Positions 23,105 through 35,456 of a stretch of DNA of 64,000 nucleotides are shown in pieces; within the stretch, counting starts at the first letter, position 1, and each line of letters begins with the position of its first letter. Location of the stretch: the NCBI GenBank assembly GCA_022813625.1, contig JAKLMB010000035.1, forward strand, positions 1 to 64,000, written 5' to 3'. Both the position numbers and the translations under genes were made by a program. Under the pieces are notes generated by a model. That model searched no databases. It saw nothing but the letters and a program-made list of their open reading frames with translations, and was not told the origin of the DNA. The stretch is from Aaosphaeria pasadenensis (lineage: Eukaryota; Ascomycota; Dothideomycetes; Pleosporales).

Positions 23105-24555
23105 ATGGCCGACTCATCAGGAACAGACGGTCTCATTCCCTGCACCTACGAAGACTGTGACTTGTTCTTCAGGACCGAGAAGGAGATGAAGCGCCACAAG
23201 AAGAACGCCCCCGAGCACGATTACTGCGCGGTATGCAACGAGGACTTTGAGGACGACAACGCGTTGTCAATGCACAAGGTCGTCCGTCCAGACATGCACA
23301 ACCTAGCTTGCCGTGTCTGCGGCCAGGAGTTCAAGTCTAAGAAGGGACTTCAACGTCACATCGAGTTGGTGAGTGAGAATTTCAGAGTGAAAGAAGGGTA
23401 TCGCTAATCTAGAGACAGACTCACAGTGTTGACCAGAAGCTTGTATGCATCGGGTGCGAGGGCAAATTCCCTCGCGCCAGTCTCCTCGTCGAGCACCTCG
23501 AATTCAATCACTGCAGGATCATCACGGCCAACGAGTTCATGGCGAGCATCACCCACAAGTACCTCATCACCGAACTCCTCAACGGCGGAGCCAACTTCGA
23601 TCGCTTCATGCAGAAGACGTCGAGGTACGAGGCCGCTGTGGACAATGACGACGAGGGAGGCATCAACATCATGGACGAACCTGACCACGAGCCGGTTGAC
23701 TTGGACTTCGAAGTGATGAAACCGCATGTTCCTGAAAGCAGCAACAACTTTGAGAAGCACCTACCTTACCCGCCTCTCCCGGGTCAGTCATCCCAGGCAT
23801 TCAATGCGCTGGCTGCGAAGCTCAACAAGGCCACACTAGAGGAAAATGAGCGAGTCGCTGCTGGTGAGAGCTCCCGCCAGGCCGTAAAGACGATGTGGGG
23901 AGGTCCGACTGCCCGTAAACTCTTCCCTCAAGCTGCGAGCTCTACAGTCGCCCCGAGTGAGTATTCCGTCGAGCAGCTTGATCGACAGAAGGAAGTTGAG
24001 TACGGCATTAATATCTTGGACACCCGCTTCTGGGATCCGGACTGCGAAGCCTGGAACCCTCAACGCTTCATCGACCCTGTCACCCTGAAGTACTGGTGTC
24101 CATTCGTCTGCGAGTAAGTCACACTTCTCCTACTCATTCACTTTATCCTAACAATTTTTTCTAGACAATGCTTCGCCATCCCACCCGACCTCGCCCGCCA
24201 CATCAAGACGGACCACAAGATCCGCGAGATGTCCTGCCCGGCCTGCATGAAGAAATTCAACCACACGACCGCCCTCGTCGCGCACTGCGAGTCCCCAGCC
24301 AGCAAGTGCCGCATCAAGCGCGCCGAGGACTTCAGCACCTTCCTCGACAAGCTGACCGGCGGCTTCCTCGGCGTCACAGAGGCCATCCGTCCGGACCACC
24401 TCCACAACCCCCAGGCCCTCATCACCAACCCGGAGACCGGCCGCGTCGAGGTGCACACGCCGCACCAGGCTCATTACCTCCGGTACGAGGTCACTCGCCC
24501 GGCGCAGTACAAGGGTCCGCAGCGCACTGTTCAGATCGGTGGCGGCCGTATCTGA
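23105..24555 (+). CDS. Multi-C2H2 zinc-finger protein
   Basis: Predicted 449 residues, exons 23105-23368, 23419-24113 and 24165-24555. Four N-terminal fingers can be read: a CCHH near 13-40, then CAVC, CRVC..HIELTH (spanning the first intron) and CIGC..HLEFNH. After a middle linker with an acidic patch come two C-terminal fingers: CEQCF..HIKTDH, spanning the second intron, and CPAC..HCES. The fingers are irregular in spacing and scattered, as in RNA-binding or protein-binding finger proteins more than classical DNA-binding arrays. No nuclear localisation signal stands out. I recognise it only as a fungal C2H2 protein; its target is unknown. Confidence 0.85.
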
Positions 24556-25218
24556 TCGATCGGAGCGTCTTCGTCGGCCTCTGGATAGGTCTGTCATGCT
24601 TTTCCAAGGCGGCGACGGGTTATGTGGAGAGGTGTCTACCTCAATGGATCTCCCTTTTACCCCTTCCCTCTTCCCCTTGATTTTCTTTCTTATTTTCTCA
24701 CTTGAGATTCTCTTTTTCACTCAATATGGCACGACACGGCATGGTTTATTGGAAGTAAGGGCTACCAATGGACTTAAAAGCACATTGGAGTGCAAATATC
24801 AACATTCAATCTTTGGCACCCTCATCCTCGGAATGAATTCACAGAGTTTGCGGATGAAATCGATCAAAATGAACAAGCTAAGGCATGGCAATGCATAGTA
24901 TGGCAACGTCGAAGCGGGGGGAATCAAATATGCAGTGTCATAATTTCATTATACCCAAAATTCAAGAACTGAGCTCCTGGTGAACAGTGATTGTGATTTG
25001 ATGAAGTGCAGTGAATGAAAATGGGAATATATCATATTCCTGATCAGGGCGAATGGCTACCTAGATAATTACACATGTAAACAAAAAAAAAGAAGTATTC
25101 ATCAAATTGCCCATCCGGACTTACTTTGAGCACAGTACTACTTTGACCATCGTCGTCGTCATTGCTGAAAAGACCCAGTGAGAACTGTCATCTCGTTCCG
25201 AACGAAAGAAATCCAATA
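24556..25218. other. Convergent intergenic region
   Basis: Lies between the 3' ends of the zinc-finger gene (plus) and the orphan gene (minus). It has an A-rich tract near 25080 and no gene. Confidence 0.5.
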
Positions 25219-28178
25219 CTAGTCCACGCATAACATGCTTCTGCGCCGCTTGGCATTGCAGGAAAATCCCTCCGCGACAGGGGCTGCAGCCGTCCAGATG
25301 AACATCATATTCCCGTCTCCAGATTGTTGTTGAAGGCCATCGCGGTTTTCTGTCGTCGGGCCCGTGTGAGCTTGTGCGGCGAGATAACCAGCTAGACATG
25401 ACCAACAGCTTGATGGGGTGATGATGAAGGCGTTGTATCCTTTTTGTTCCGCCAGTGTCGCTGCAGCCAGGCAAACCGTGATGTTTCCTTGGGCGCGGAA
25501 AATCGTGCTTGAGAGGGGCGGGTCTAGGAATTCGGTCCAGCTGTCGATCGTGATGAGTGAATCAATCTTGAGGGGGCCGGAACGTTGTTGTTCTGTATGG
25601 TTGCAGTCGGGGTGTCCGCGGTATCTTTTCCAGACTTTGGAGGCCTTGAGTATGTCGAGGTCTGCGATCCATCTGCCTTGGTCGTGCAATGATATGGCTG
25701 CTTCCACAATGTGAGCATCGCGATCACGATATTCACGACCTCCCACATCCAGCGTAAGCTCATAGCCTGTTGGGAATAGATGCAAAGACGTCGCAGTAAA
25801 ATTGTCCCGTGCTTTACCATCGAATAGCTTATGGGTAAGCACTTTCCAGCTATCTGGAGTGACCTGCAGAATCGTTGGATTTGTTGGCGATACAAGTACG
25901 GACAGCCCGTGTTTGCCAATGTTTCCGATTACTCTCGTCAAGGGGACATTTGAAGTTTCTTCTTGTAGATCCTGGAGTAAAATGCTGGAAACGTAAAGAG
26001 TGTTTTCGCATGATATCGCGAATGCGTCTCGAAAAGTCTTGGGTTCAATATCAACATACCCCGTCTCAAAGTAAGCGATACAACTGAACGCAATTTCTGC
26101 CGGTATCGAAGAAGATTGATTCCTGTATGCACTCAGCTGTTTGCACCATGCTGCTTCTAGCATGGACCGAGACGTGGCATGCAAGTTTACCCCAGCTCCC
26201 GGAAGTCCTGGATAGATGAGATCCAAATCAACCAGGGCCTCCAGCGAACGGAAGTAGGCTGGAAATCTTTTGCTCCAGGAATCACAGTATTTGCCGAGGG
26301 GGCGGGCCAACCATTCCTTACTGACAAGGCCCCGTTCTAACAACTTCTGTACTTGACATATTGGAACTGCGCTATCGCGCAGTGGTATTACTTTCCCGAA
26401 GCGTGTTCGCCGACTGGGAAGGTAAACTGCACCCAGCTTGGGTACACCACATAGAAACATGAATTCTTTAACGTCTTCGCCAGGACCAGGCGGCAGGTCT
26501 ACGATGTTCGAGAACGGGTAGGATTGGTACTGCAAAGTCGCGCCGTCAGTCTGCCACGACCATACGACCGATGGAATCTGTGAGGGACCATCGTCGCGTT
26601 CCAGTTGGGCTTCTGGAATCAAGTGGGTATATTTCTGAAGTGGGCGGCCAAACTCTATCACTGCGCCCGCCAGGGCAGTCCTATCGAAGATGGTCGTCAC
26701 GAACTCACGAAGGGCACTGACTGGCTCGTCAGTGACTTCGCGTTGATATTTGTATCTTTCGAAGTATTGGGGCAAGCAATCAAGGATGTGTTGTAAATGT
26801 AGTAGTCCAAATAAAGAAGGTGGATGTTGCGTTACGGGAGCCAGAAAATCAGCGCATTTTTTCTTTCCGTAAAACAAGAGACAGTGGAGATGTTCTTTTT
26901 CCAGGTCTTCCGAGAGCAAAAGGCCTCTTGCAGCTGAAGCGAGGACGCCCATGTACGATGGTCTTCGAGGTCGGTCAATTTCTGCTGATCCCTCATCAAT
27001 AGCAACCATTAATTTCAGCCCAGCACTGATATCATCTGGCGGGAATCCCCAATTGCTGATCGCACTCCCTAGAGCCACGCAAAGAAATTGATTCCATGTG
27101 ACTGGGGAGCTTCCGAGCCCCGTATGCCCTTCAGATAACTGAGGGCCTCCGTAGTATTTCAGGTGGGCCAATGGGAGGGACCAGCGAATACCGCCTTCAT
27201 CGTCTTTGCTCACGTTCGATTCAGGTCCAACAGTGACTACACCACCTGGGAATATCAGAGGATCTGCTTGAGTGATTAGACGCTCTTTAGGGTGTTGAAG
27301 TAAAAGATCAGGGTAGAGATGCCATGATACTAAGCCGAGTAGAACACTTTCGCTTCGTAATTTCAACGGTTGCCCTTTAATTAGGCCATCAAGGGCGAGC
27401 AGTGCCTCGGCCCAAGCCGTCACCACAGAGCTGTGGAGGTCGGAAGCAGTCGGTATCGTGAGATGTAGATTGTCAAGGATGAGTCGGAGCTGGGTTTGTT
27501 GAGCTTTCTTTGCCTCATCGGCGGTGCGAAGCCACGCCCTAACCCTGAATGAGCAGTTGCGATCGAGTGTGAAGATTCTACTAACCGCGCACTTGCATCC
27601 CAAGCCGCAAGTTCACTTCTTGAAATGTCTATCCGGGAAGCCGCGGCCTCGGATATTGGGAAGGGCTCTCCAAGTGCCTTTTGTCCAAGAAGCTCTTTCT
27701 TCTGCTCCACAAGCTCACTCCAGATTGACACGGCTTGTTTGTGCTTCCACATACGTGCTAGCATGCATGCTAGAAGGTGTATTGTGATGAATTTCTTTCC
27801 AGACGTTGCGGTCGCCCATATCGTAGTGCCATCTACCCCAGCGTGGTCGGCAAATGCTCCATGTGATGTTGAGCCTTTTGGGTTGATATCAGGCATTTGT
27901 GCGATCTCACTAACGCGTTTGCCATAAGCCTGGATAAGATCGGGTACGTCTGGTATATCTGATGACAAGAGTGCCCCAAGCTTTCTTGCTACCCTGTGTA
28001 GTTGTCCATCCTCAGCAGCGTTTCTCCGATTGTTTGATAAGGACTTCCCAAGGTCTTGGAATTCAGCCGGTGCATCGAATTTGCCTATGGCGAAATCAAT
28101 GTTCAGTTTATTGAAGTCCTTTGTGTTCTCTTCTGAGGTATTGAGTAATGCGGTCGTCAACCGTTCAAAGGACGCCAT
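25219..28178 (-). CDS. Large protein of unknown function
   Basis: Predicted 972 residues from exons 27586-28178 and 25219-27544, with one 41-bp intron (donor GTTAGT). The ATG at 28178 is the first in frame. I recognise no domain: there is no P-loop, signal peptide, obvious membrane helix or repeat. The composition is that of a folded cytosolic protein, rich in hydrophobic and aromatic residues, with several Pro-Gly turns in the middle. The C-terminal part contains a Cys-containing stretch (SSCWSCLAGY) and ends in a basic KRRRSMLCVD. It is followed on the same strand by no close neighbour, while STE2 lies 640 bp upstream. It may belong to a lineage-specific fungal family. Confidence 0.8.
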
Positions 28179-28817
28179 GGTGCCAGAGACTGGAGTGTGT
28201 GTAGTCAAACATAGAGTCTGGTTCCAGTTCAAGCAGGAAGGTCAGCTGACAGAAGATTGTATGAGGGGTATAGTTCAGGTTGGCACGACAGGAGGCTGGG
28301 GTTGCACGGAAGTTTCTTTTTTCCTGTTTCACAGCGCATGACTCCCTTGTGGGAGAGACTACATATTAATGATCGAAAAACATGCGCGTACGAAGAATAC
28401 ACAATTTACCAAAAAAATCAAGACGAATGGAATATATTCATTGATGTCCGCCAATTGTATTAACCTACAGAGCTAAATCGGGATAAGGAGTGACTAGATT
28501 GAATAAAGATAGAGATGTACCTAGGATAGGTTGAACGCCAGAAGAGATAGTGAATGGGATGGAATAACTTGATATTAATAATGGACATGGGTGAGGGAAG
28601 AAATGGAATGGAAAAAGTGAAAGAGAGGTGCCTTTGTAAAGATAGATGCTAGTGATATGGGAAGAGGAAACCTTTCTAACAAGGATAGGAGGCGATTGGG
28701 TAAAGGAAAGGGTTGACCGCTAATTAGGAAACATAGGACTGAATCGTCCGGTTAGGCAGTGGTCCAGGTTCACGTAACGGCAGTTGATGTGAACCCAAAG
28801 ACAACACACTGCACAGA
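28179..28817. other. Intergenic region orphan gene/STE2
   Basis: Promoter of the minus-strand orphan gene and 3' flank of STE2. Purine-rich (about 28480-28720) on the plus strand, that is pyrimidine-rich in the orphan gene's sense. No gene seen. Confidence 0.5.
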
Positions 28818-30035
28818 TCATACGTTGTTGTAGGCGGTCGATGCGTCGACTTTCTCAACTGTCCACTCGCTGTCAACGTGGATCTCGCCGTCACAAACGG
28901 GGCCTCTGCGGCCATAGGAGGAGACCGTAGTGGGAGTTGCGGGATCCTTGCCGTTATTCGTTGGGTATATGATACTGCCGATTGTGCTTCCCTTGCCAGT
29001 CCCGCTAGCGTTGGTTGTGCTCAAGAGTGTGGAACCGCCGAATTGGCCTTGAAGAAGACGATGGTGGCCGTCGGCACCGCTGGATCCGAGTTTGGAATCA
29101 CTGGCAATGACACCAGCCCAGATGGCGGAGAGCGGCAAGAAGATGCAGACCATAGTCAGGGTTTGCGAGCCAAGCTCGGGAACCTTGGGATAGAATTGGA
29201 GGACGGAGAATATGGCTAGTTGATAGAGTTAGCAAAAGAAGTAGGCGAGTGTAGGTCTGAACTTACCAGGTATGATCATGTTCTGACAGCCCATGATGAA
29301 GATGATTTGCATGGCACCAAATTGTGTCATTCCGAGTTTGCGGCGTTGTACGAGTGCGTAGCCGAGCTTGAATGTGAACACGACACAGTAGGACCAGATT
29401 GCTAGTGCTTGTACGATAGTCATGGTCGTCATGAGGGTTTCGTACTCTTCCATGCCCTTATCCTCCATAGCCAAGCTGTTACTGATAACTGTGACGGCGA
29501 ATCGATAGCCAATAGCGACGAGAGCCATGACGCCAGTAGAGCCCAATATGAGAACCCGCTGAAGCTTAGGTGTGGTGATGCAGACGACCCAGACTTGCAT
29601 GCTCAGTGAAATCATGATGCAGATCACCAACAGAAGTGTCATCGTGTTGGAGGCGACGGTGTTGGCACGATCGTGCCATGTAACTCGTGAGAAATCGTAG
29701 GAGAGCATTGCATAAGGAATGAAGTAGTTGCCGGTAAGATAGAGGGACTGGAGGATGGAGCGTATTGTGTTGAATGCCAGACACAGAGCATTCATGATGA
29801 AGATTGATGACTTGCGTTTCTCCCGTCGGGTGAGCACGAGAAGAACAAGCAGCAGGGTAGCCGATGCGCCGATCTGCGACCCGTAATTGATGGCAAGACG
29901 GATACCTTGCGTGCGAAAGTAGTTGAGATCGTTCATATGGACATCGAACTTTTCACCGTTCGGGGCAAGCAAGGTAAAGGTCTGCTGATAGACATCAATC
30001 GTAGGCTGAACGGACGCAGGCATGGTCGTCGACAT
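28818..30035 (-). CDS. STE2: Alpha-factor-type pheromone receptor (GPCR, Ste2 family)
   Basis: Predicted 388 residues, exons 29267-30035 and 28818-29215. Ste2 receptors bind the farnesyl-free alpha-type peptide pheromone at the cell surface and signal through a heterotrimeric G protein to the mating MAPK pathway. A short extracellular N-terminus (about 45 residues) is followed by seven hydrophobic helices. The first contains GSQIGASATLLLVLLVL; RREKRKS forms the first inner loop. The family hallmark pattern near helix 6, QIIFIMGCQNMIIP, is present and the intron lies directly after it. Helix 7 (FLPLSAIWAG) leads to a C-terminal tail of about 100 residues rich in Ser, Thr and Gly. The start at 30035 is the first in-frame ATG; another follows four codons later. 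Confidence 0.93.
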
Positions 30036-30990
30036 CGTCGCTGACGTTGTGTCCGAAAGGGGTGTGAGTTTTGAAGTGGTCAATGTGAGAATGGAGATCC
30101 GGCTCAACGAGTTCTCAGTGGCAGGTGAATACAGTTTCCAAGAAGTCTTTGACGTTCTGGAGCAGGCCAAAGTTTCGTGGAATGGAAGTTGAATGATGGA
30201 ATGAAAGTTGGTGAAGAGAAGCGTATCCAGATATTAGATGAAGTGGGGGATAGAGCATGCAATGGAAGATACAATAGTTAACATGACAATATCTGGGTAC
30301 AATGATATACAAGTATATGGCGGGCAAACGCAGTGACAGACAATACTAGAGTCTGGTCCAGAACTGGCTTCGCGCGAGGTAAGAGACACTGTTCCAAGGT
30401 AATACCGGATATCTGGGACACCTAAAGGTTCTCCGTAGTGTATCGGCTGAATTGTAGCCACAATTTGAGTGGTCTTAGTATTGTTCCTCTGAAGCCGATA
30501 CTTCTTAGGAGGTGAATGTTCTCGGCGACTAGACCTACGCAGAAGCAATTCATGAAAATCGATCCACTATGAAGAGTCTCCTGTCTCAATTGACTCGTGA
30601 GGTTCTCCTGAAGCTATCTCTTTACTTGATACATTGACTTGTGAAGCTGCTGAGAGGAGGTTAGCGTGAAGTCCTTACTATTGTTCTCCCACAGCTTTGT
30701 CCGCTGAGAAGCCTAAGAACGCTTCATTCCACTCGACGAGACTTCTGGTCCACCATTTCCGTGGCAATCAGACTAGAACATTACAAGTCAATGCAGAATT
30801 CATGTTTGCTTCTGATAGTTGCGACACCATGTTACTGAGGAGGGAGTCACTTAGTGGAAATGGTGATGTCCAGGTCTACTAATCCCAGAGTGAGATAGAT
30901 TAGTACTCGGTGCACGTGACCTCGCGCAACGATTATCCTTTGTACCAACCCGATCCAGACAACGCGTTCAACTACACAAATCAGACAACC
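30036..30990. other. Divergent promoter STE2/BRCT gene
   Basis: About 950 bp between divergent starts. Small frames (30697-30882) have no support. I did not find a clear Ste12-type TGAAACA element. Confidence 0.5.
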
Positions 30991-32838
30991 ATGCCTTGGA
31001 CGCTGAACGAAACGGCGAATCGAGGAGGGCCGAATATTCAACATGAAATTTCTGCTCACCAGCCGTATGAAATAATCCAGACTCCTCAAGGTCGAATCTC
31101 CATCATCTCTCCCTCACTACAGGAGCAGCACCTTCAACGCCTTGGCCGCTTAAGTACGTCACACATTCGTCCCGACTACGTGTATCTCTGTGACACATCT
31201 ATCTACACGGCTTCGGGCACCGCTTGAACTACAGTGTGACAATAAACTAATCTATATAGGTATTGGTCCCTGGGGCATTAGATTACAGACCATCGATGTC
31301 GATCTTGCAATCGTACCTGCCAATCCACGACCAGGCTCCCAACCCAACGGACCAAGCGAGGAGTACAAAATCCATGGGAAGCCTTCATATGGTGGTGAAT
31401 CAATATTCCTTCGCGACGGCGATGCTCTTCGCATCCCGAGCATCAGCACGAATTTGAAACTGGAGTGGCGCGAGGCAGAAGTGCAGGTCAACTCCTCAGT
31501 GTCTTTCAATCCGGATATTACCCACCAAGTCAAGCCTCAAGGTGAAGAACTGTCCGAGACTGAAGATGAAGATCTCGATTTGGATGATAAGGAGCCAAAT
31601 CTAGGCAACTCTATTCTGGACCCCCAACCTACTCCTCATGCCTCAATCGCACAGTCCGAGGTGGTGGTTCATGAAACGCCGCACGCAGTGAGAATCGCTG
31701 AATTATCTCGGGGCAACGTTGAGAATGACCATCAACCTGACCCCGAAGCCAAAGCAATTGATGGTGAGGTATTTTCAACTGCCATTTCTGGCCACAATAC
31801 TGAGAGGAAAGATTCTCCGCCCGCCCTAAGGAGACGAAGGCCTCAACCCATCGTCCAAATCCCCTCAAAGCGCGACAGTCCCATCCCAGAAACCAGCGAG
31901 GATACCACAGATACAACACCACCTCCATCCAACAAGCGCAAGAAACCGAACAACACCGCTCCCAGTCCAACAAGCACAATCTCCCCGGACATCCCAGCCC
32001 CATCAACCGCACGACGAAAGCGAGCACAACCCGGAGCCACCACACCGCTCGCCTCCCAATCCTCAACGTCCCCAATCCAACTCTCCAAACCAAAAGTCGC
32101 CTTCAGCAATTCCAACGCCGCCAACATGCCCACGATGATGAAATTTCTCAAGCGCCACGGCGGCACCAAAGTCGACACCGTCCGCGAAAACGAATGCACA
32201 CTCCTCTGGTAACCTCCACCCCTTCCCCCCCTTTCACCCCAACCCCTAACCATCACCACTCACTGACCCGCCCACCAACCCTCAGCGTAAACTCCGGCCC
32301 CCTAAAAAAATCCATGAAGCTCCTCCTCGCCATCGCCCTCGGCATCCCCATCGTCTCCGACCAATGGCTCCTCGCCTCCGCCAAGGCCGACGCTCTCCTC
32401 GACCCGCACCCCTACATCCCGCAGGTCCCGGACCAAGAACGCGACTGGCGCTTCACGCTCGCGGACGTGTGGGCGAGACCCCAGCGGACTCTCCTCGAGG
32501 GGAAAACAGTCTACTTCACGCCCGCGCTGAAGGCGATGTACAAGCCGTTCGCGGAGATCGAGCAGGTGTGCAAGGCGGTCGGCGCGCGGCGCACGGTGTC
32601 GAAGCCTGCGAGGGAGGTCAAGGACGGGGAGGGCGTGGTCGTGCTGGCGCTCGATGAGACCGATCCTGATGTCAAGGTTTTGACGGAGGGTGGGGTCGTG
32701 TGCTATTCGAGGGAGTTGCTGGCGAATAGTATACTGCGTGGTGCGGTGGATCTCGCGAGTGCGGAGTTTAGGCTTGGGACGACGCAGGTGCGGGAGGAGA
32801 GTCCGAAGCAGAGGAGGGGACGGTCGAGGAAGGGCTGA
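30991..32838 (+). CDS. Tandem-BRCT protein with FHA-like N-terminus
   Basis: Predicted 554 residues, exons 30991-31153, 31260-32208 and 32286-32838. The first in-frame ATG is 30991. Residues 55-125 look like a weak FHA fold (GGESIFLRDGDALRIPS). A long disordered acidic/Ser-Pro region follows, with a likely basic nuclear signal near RKKPNN. Two C-terminal BRCT repeats start near residue 345: MKFLKRHGGTKVD...GIPIVSDQWL, with the conserved Trp, and then KTVYFTP...CYSRELL. Tandem BRCT modules read phosphopeptides in DNA damage signalling, so a checkpoint or repair adaptor role is inferred. The exact fungal orthologue (Brc1/Crb2/MDC1-like) cannot be settled by eye. Confidence 0.8.
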
Positions 32839-33458
32839 ATGTAACACGGCCGGTGGCTGGTGGAGTAGAAGGTGTATGAGACATCTTCGAGAAAGGAGAC
32901 CTACATCATAGACATACACGTCGTTACGATGAGACGAGATCACATGTCACGCACGAATAGCATAACCCAAGACTTTATTTTTGAACTGAATGGTTTCTTC
33001 ACGCTCTCATTGCTAGCGAAAATGCAGGATTGGTGCATAAAATCGAAAGATATCCATCATACACGTCGTGAAGAGAGGTTGAGAAATAACAGAGAAGGAA
33101 AAAGGAAAGGAAACGCAAGAGATGACTGACTGACTGACTGATAAGAGAGAGAAAGAGAGAACCGTACACATTACGAATACGCCAGACCAGTAGAGGTGTC
33201 CACTTAGGAGTGGAAGAGAACCAACAAACGCCACCCATTTGTACACGAAGAAACGCCCGCCTGCAGACCTTTCACCCAATATGTGCCAGGACGCGGTGAG
33301 AAAGATGGAGGGAGAGAACGAAGAAGCAGGACAGAGCCGGGACGCCACATATGCCATGCCACTGGAAACACCGATCGTGAAAGAAGATGCAAGATGCTCT
33401 AGCAATAGGACACCGATCAAGCGAAAGCTTGCGCTAAACTCAATGATGAAGTGACTTT
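32839..33458. other. Convergent intergenic region BRCT/CDC14
   Basis: 3' flanks of two converging genes. It contains short GACT/GAGA-type simple repeats near 33125-33160. No gene seen. Confidence 0.5.
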
Positions 33459-35456
33459 TCAGGGAAGGCCGCGACCACCAACGCTGCCCACCCGTCCGCT
33501 CGTCTTCCTTACACCGGCCTTGCTCTCGGTGGCTCGTCGAGCTGGGCTTGCACGTGTCTTGCCCACGCTGATGTCGCCTCGGCCACTGATGCTCTTCTCA
33601 CGTGCGGGAGTCTTGGGACGTCCGGCAGCTGGAGCAACGTTCTCGCTGTCGCTTTCACCAGTTGCGGCCCATGTGGTTGTCACGCTTGTGGTGGTCGTGA
33701 TTGCGCTCATGACTCGTCGCTTGTCCCTTGGGTTCGGTGACTTCGAGGTCGTTCGCTTGTGCAGAATGGCGTTTCGAAGGTACTCGTCCTCAGTCTCTCC
33801 ATCCAATCGTTGAAGTACACCACTTTCTCGCTTCTCGAATGGCTCGTTCTCGCTGATGCGTTGAGGAGACCTCACGCTACCGCCTCCGTAAAGCTTGCTA
33901 GTCTTTCGTGGCTGTCCGGGAGTTGGGGCTGGGAGATTGTCGTCCTGGACGCTGACTGTGTTGTGGGAATTGCTACGGTCATTCGTTTGGATCTCTCCCA
34001 GAGCTGCACGCTTCGCCGAGCCATTGGGGGGAGTGAAGGCCCCTCCGTTACTAGCGAGGCGCTGCTTGTGTGGGGACTTGGTCGGTGTCGAGGGAATTGC
34101 CTCCGCATACTTCGCCTTCATGGTGTCCTCGAACCACCACTCTCGGAATGTGGCCTGGTTCAAGTGAAGCCAATGCTGCTGGGGGCCAACGACCATACCA
34201 GGGCGCATGAAGCGCATGTAGGCAATGATCTCGTTGGCAGTGAAGGCATGTCGGTAGATGAGATAAGCGCCAATCAAGCATCCAGTTCGGCCAAGACCGG
34301 CCTTGCAATGCACCGCGATACCCTTCTTGCGCGAAATATTGTCATGAGCAAGGTTGATGAACTGTCGAACAAGCGAGAGAGGGGGGCAGGTGCCATCATC
34401 GAAGATCATGTTCAAATGCTGTATGCCAACTGCAGTGAAGTACGAGGAAGAGTAGAGCTCGGAGTTGAGGCGGACCACGAGACCGATGTTGCGCGCGCAG
34501 AAGTGGGAGAGAACGTTCTTGAAGGGCGTGGGGAGGTTTGATCGTTGGATCTCGGGGATGTTCTGAGGCAATGTCGAGTACATTGGTGAAGACTCGGGAA
34601 TCACATGAGTGGGTTTGTGCTGGGGAGAGGCGAATGCGAGGAAGCTTGGTGTGACCCAGTTGAAGTCTCCCATGTCGACGCGCTCGTACTTCTCATATCT
34701 ACGTTCGTTAGCTTATGATTAGGTCTTGGGTGGTGGTTTAAGCGTACTCCTCGAGGCTGAAGTCCTTGAGGCCGCAAAGGCCCTCTTCCTTTGCTTTCCA
34801 TACACCATAGACGACATCCTGGATCGTCAATCCGTAGTCGGCCTGGCTGTAGCCTGCATCGCGGAAAGGCATAGGTGGTGGGTCCATCTGCGCGATTGGT
34901 GCAAGAGCCAAGTGAGGTGGCCATGACTGAATGAGGACCATGTAGCAGGCAAGAATGCAGGCAGCGTTTGCGCGACCTAAGCATCGTTAGTCATGATCTT
35001 AGAACAGAGACTTATTGTCTGCTTACTCCTTGAGTCGGCATTGCTCCAGAAAACAACACCCCTATCCTCGTTCGCAGGGTCGCCCAAAACTTCATGCAAC
35101 TGCACCGCGAACCTGTAAAGGTGGCCGATGTGCAATGGACCGAAGTCGGCATGGAAAGCGTTGTAGAGAAGATGCTTATCGATGCTAAAGTATACTGGAG
35201 GGTGCACCTTGGGGCCAGTTGCAATCGAACCCTGTGCCTTGGACGATCGCTTGCTTGGGGAGCGGCTCTGTCGAGGATATGGGAATGGTGTGTTTGCATC
35301 GGGCTCGTGTGTGTATGATGCTAGGTACAAGCGGTCTTTTCATGTTTAGTTAGTTTTGCGATCACACATTGAGGTTTGTTTTGACTCCATGTTTTGGCCC
35401 GTACCTTGGATGTACTCAATGACCTGCCCATAGCTGGTCGCGGATGTGGGAGGCAT
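33459..35456 (-). CDS. CDC14: Dual-specificity phosphatase Cdc14
   Basis: Predicted 609 residues, exons 35405-35456, 35027-35335, 34748-34976 and 33459-34698. Cdc14 reverses CDK phosphorylation at mitotic exit and acts in septation in fungi. The N-terminal half shows the catalytically dead A-domain (YFSIDKHLLYNAF...DFGPLHIG) and the linker with NGDFNW-like GDFNWVTP. The active-site signature is intact: HCKAGLGRTG, Cys near 328, with the WPD-type loop Asp in FDDGTCPP. A Ser/Pro/Arg-rich tail of about 230 residues follows, with several SP and TP sites and basic stretches typical of regulated nuclear/nucleolar targeting. The junctions give the usual family reading EEYEKYERVDMGDFNW across the third intron. 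Confidence 0.95.
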
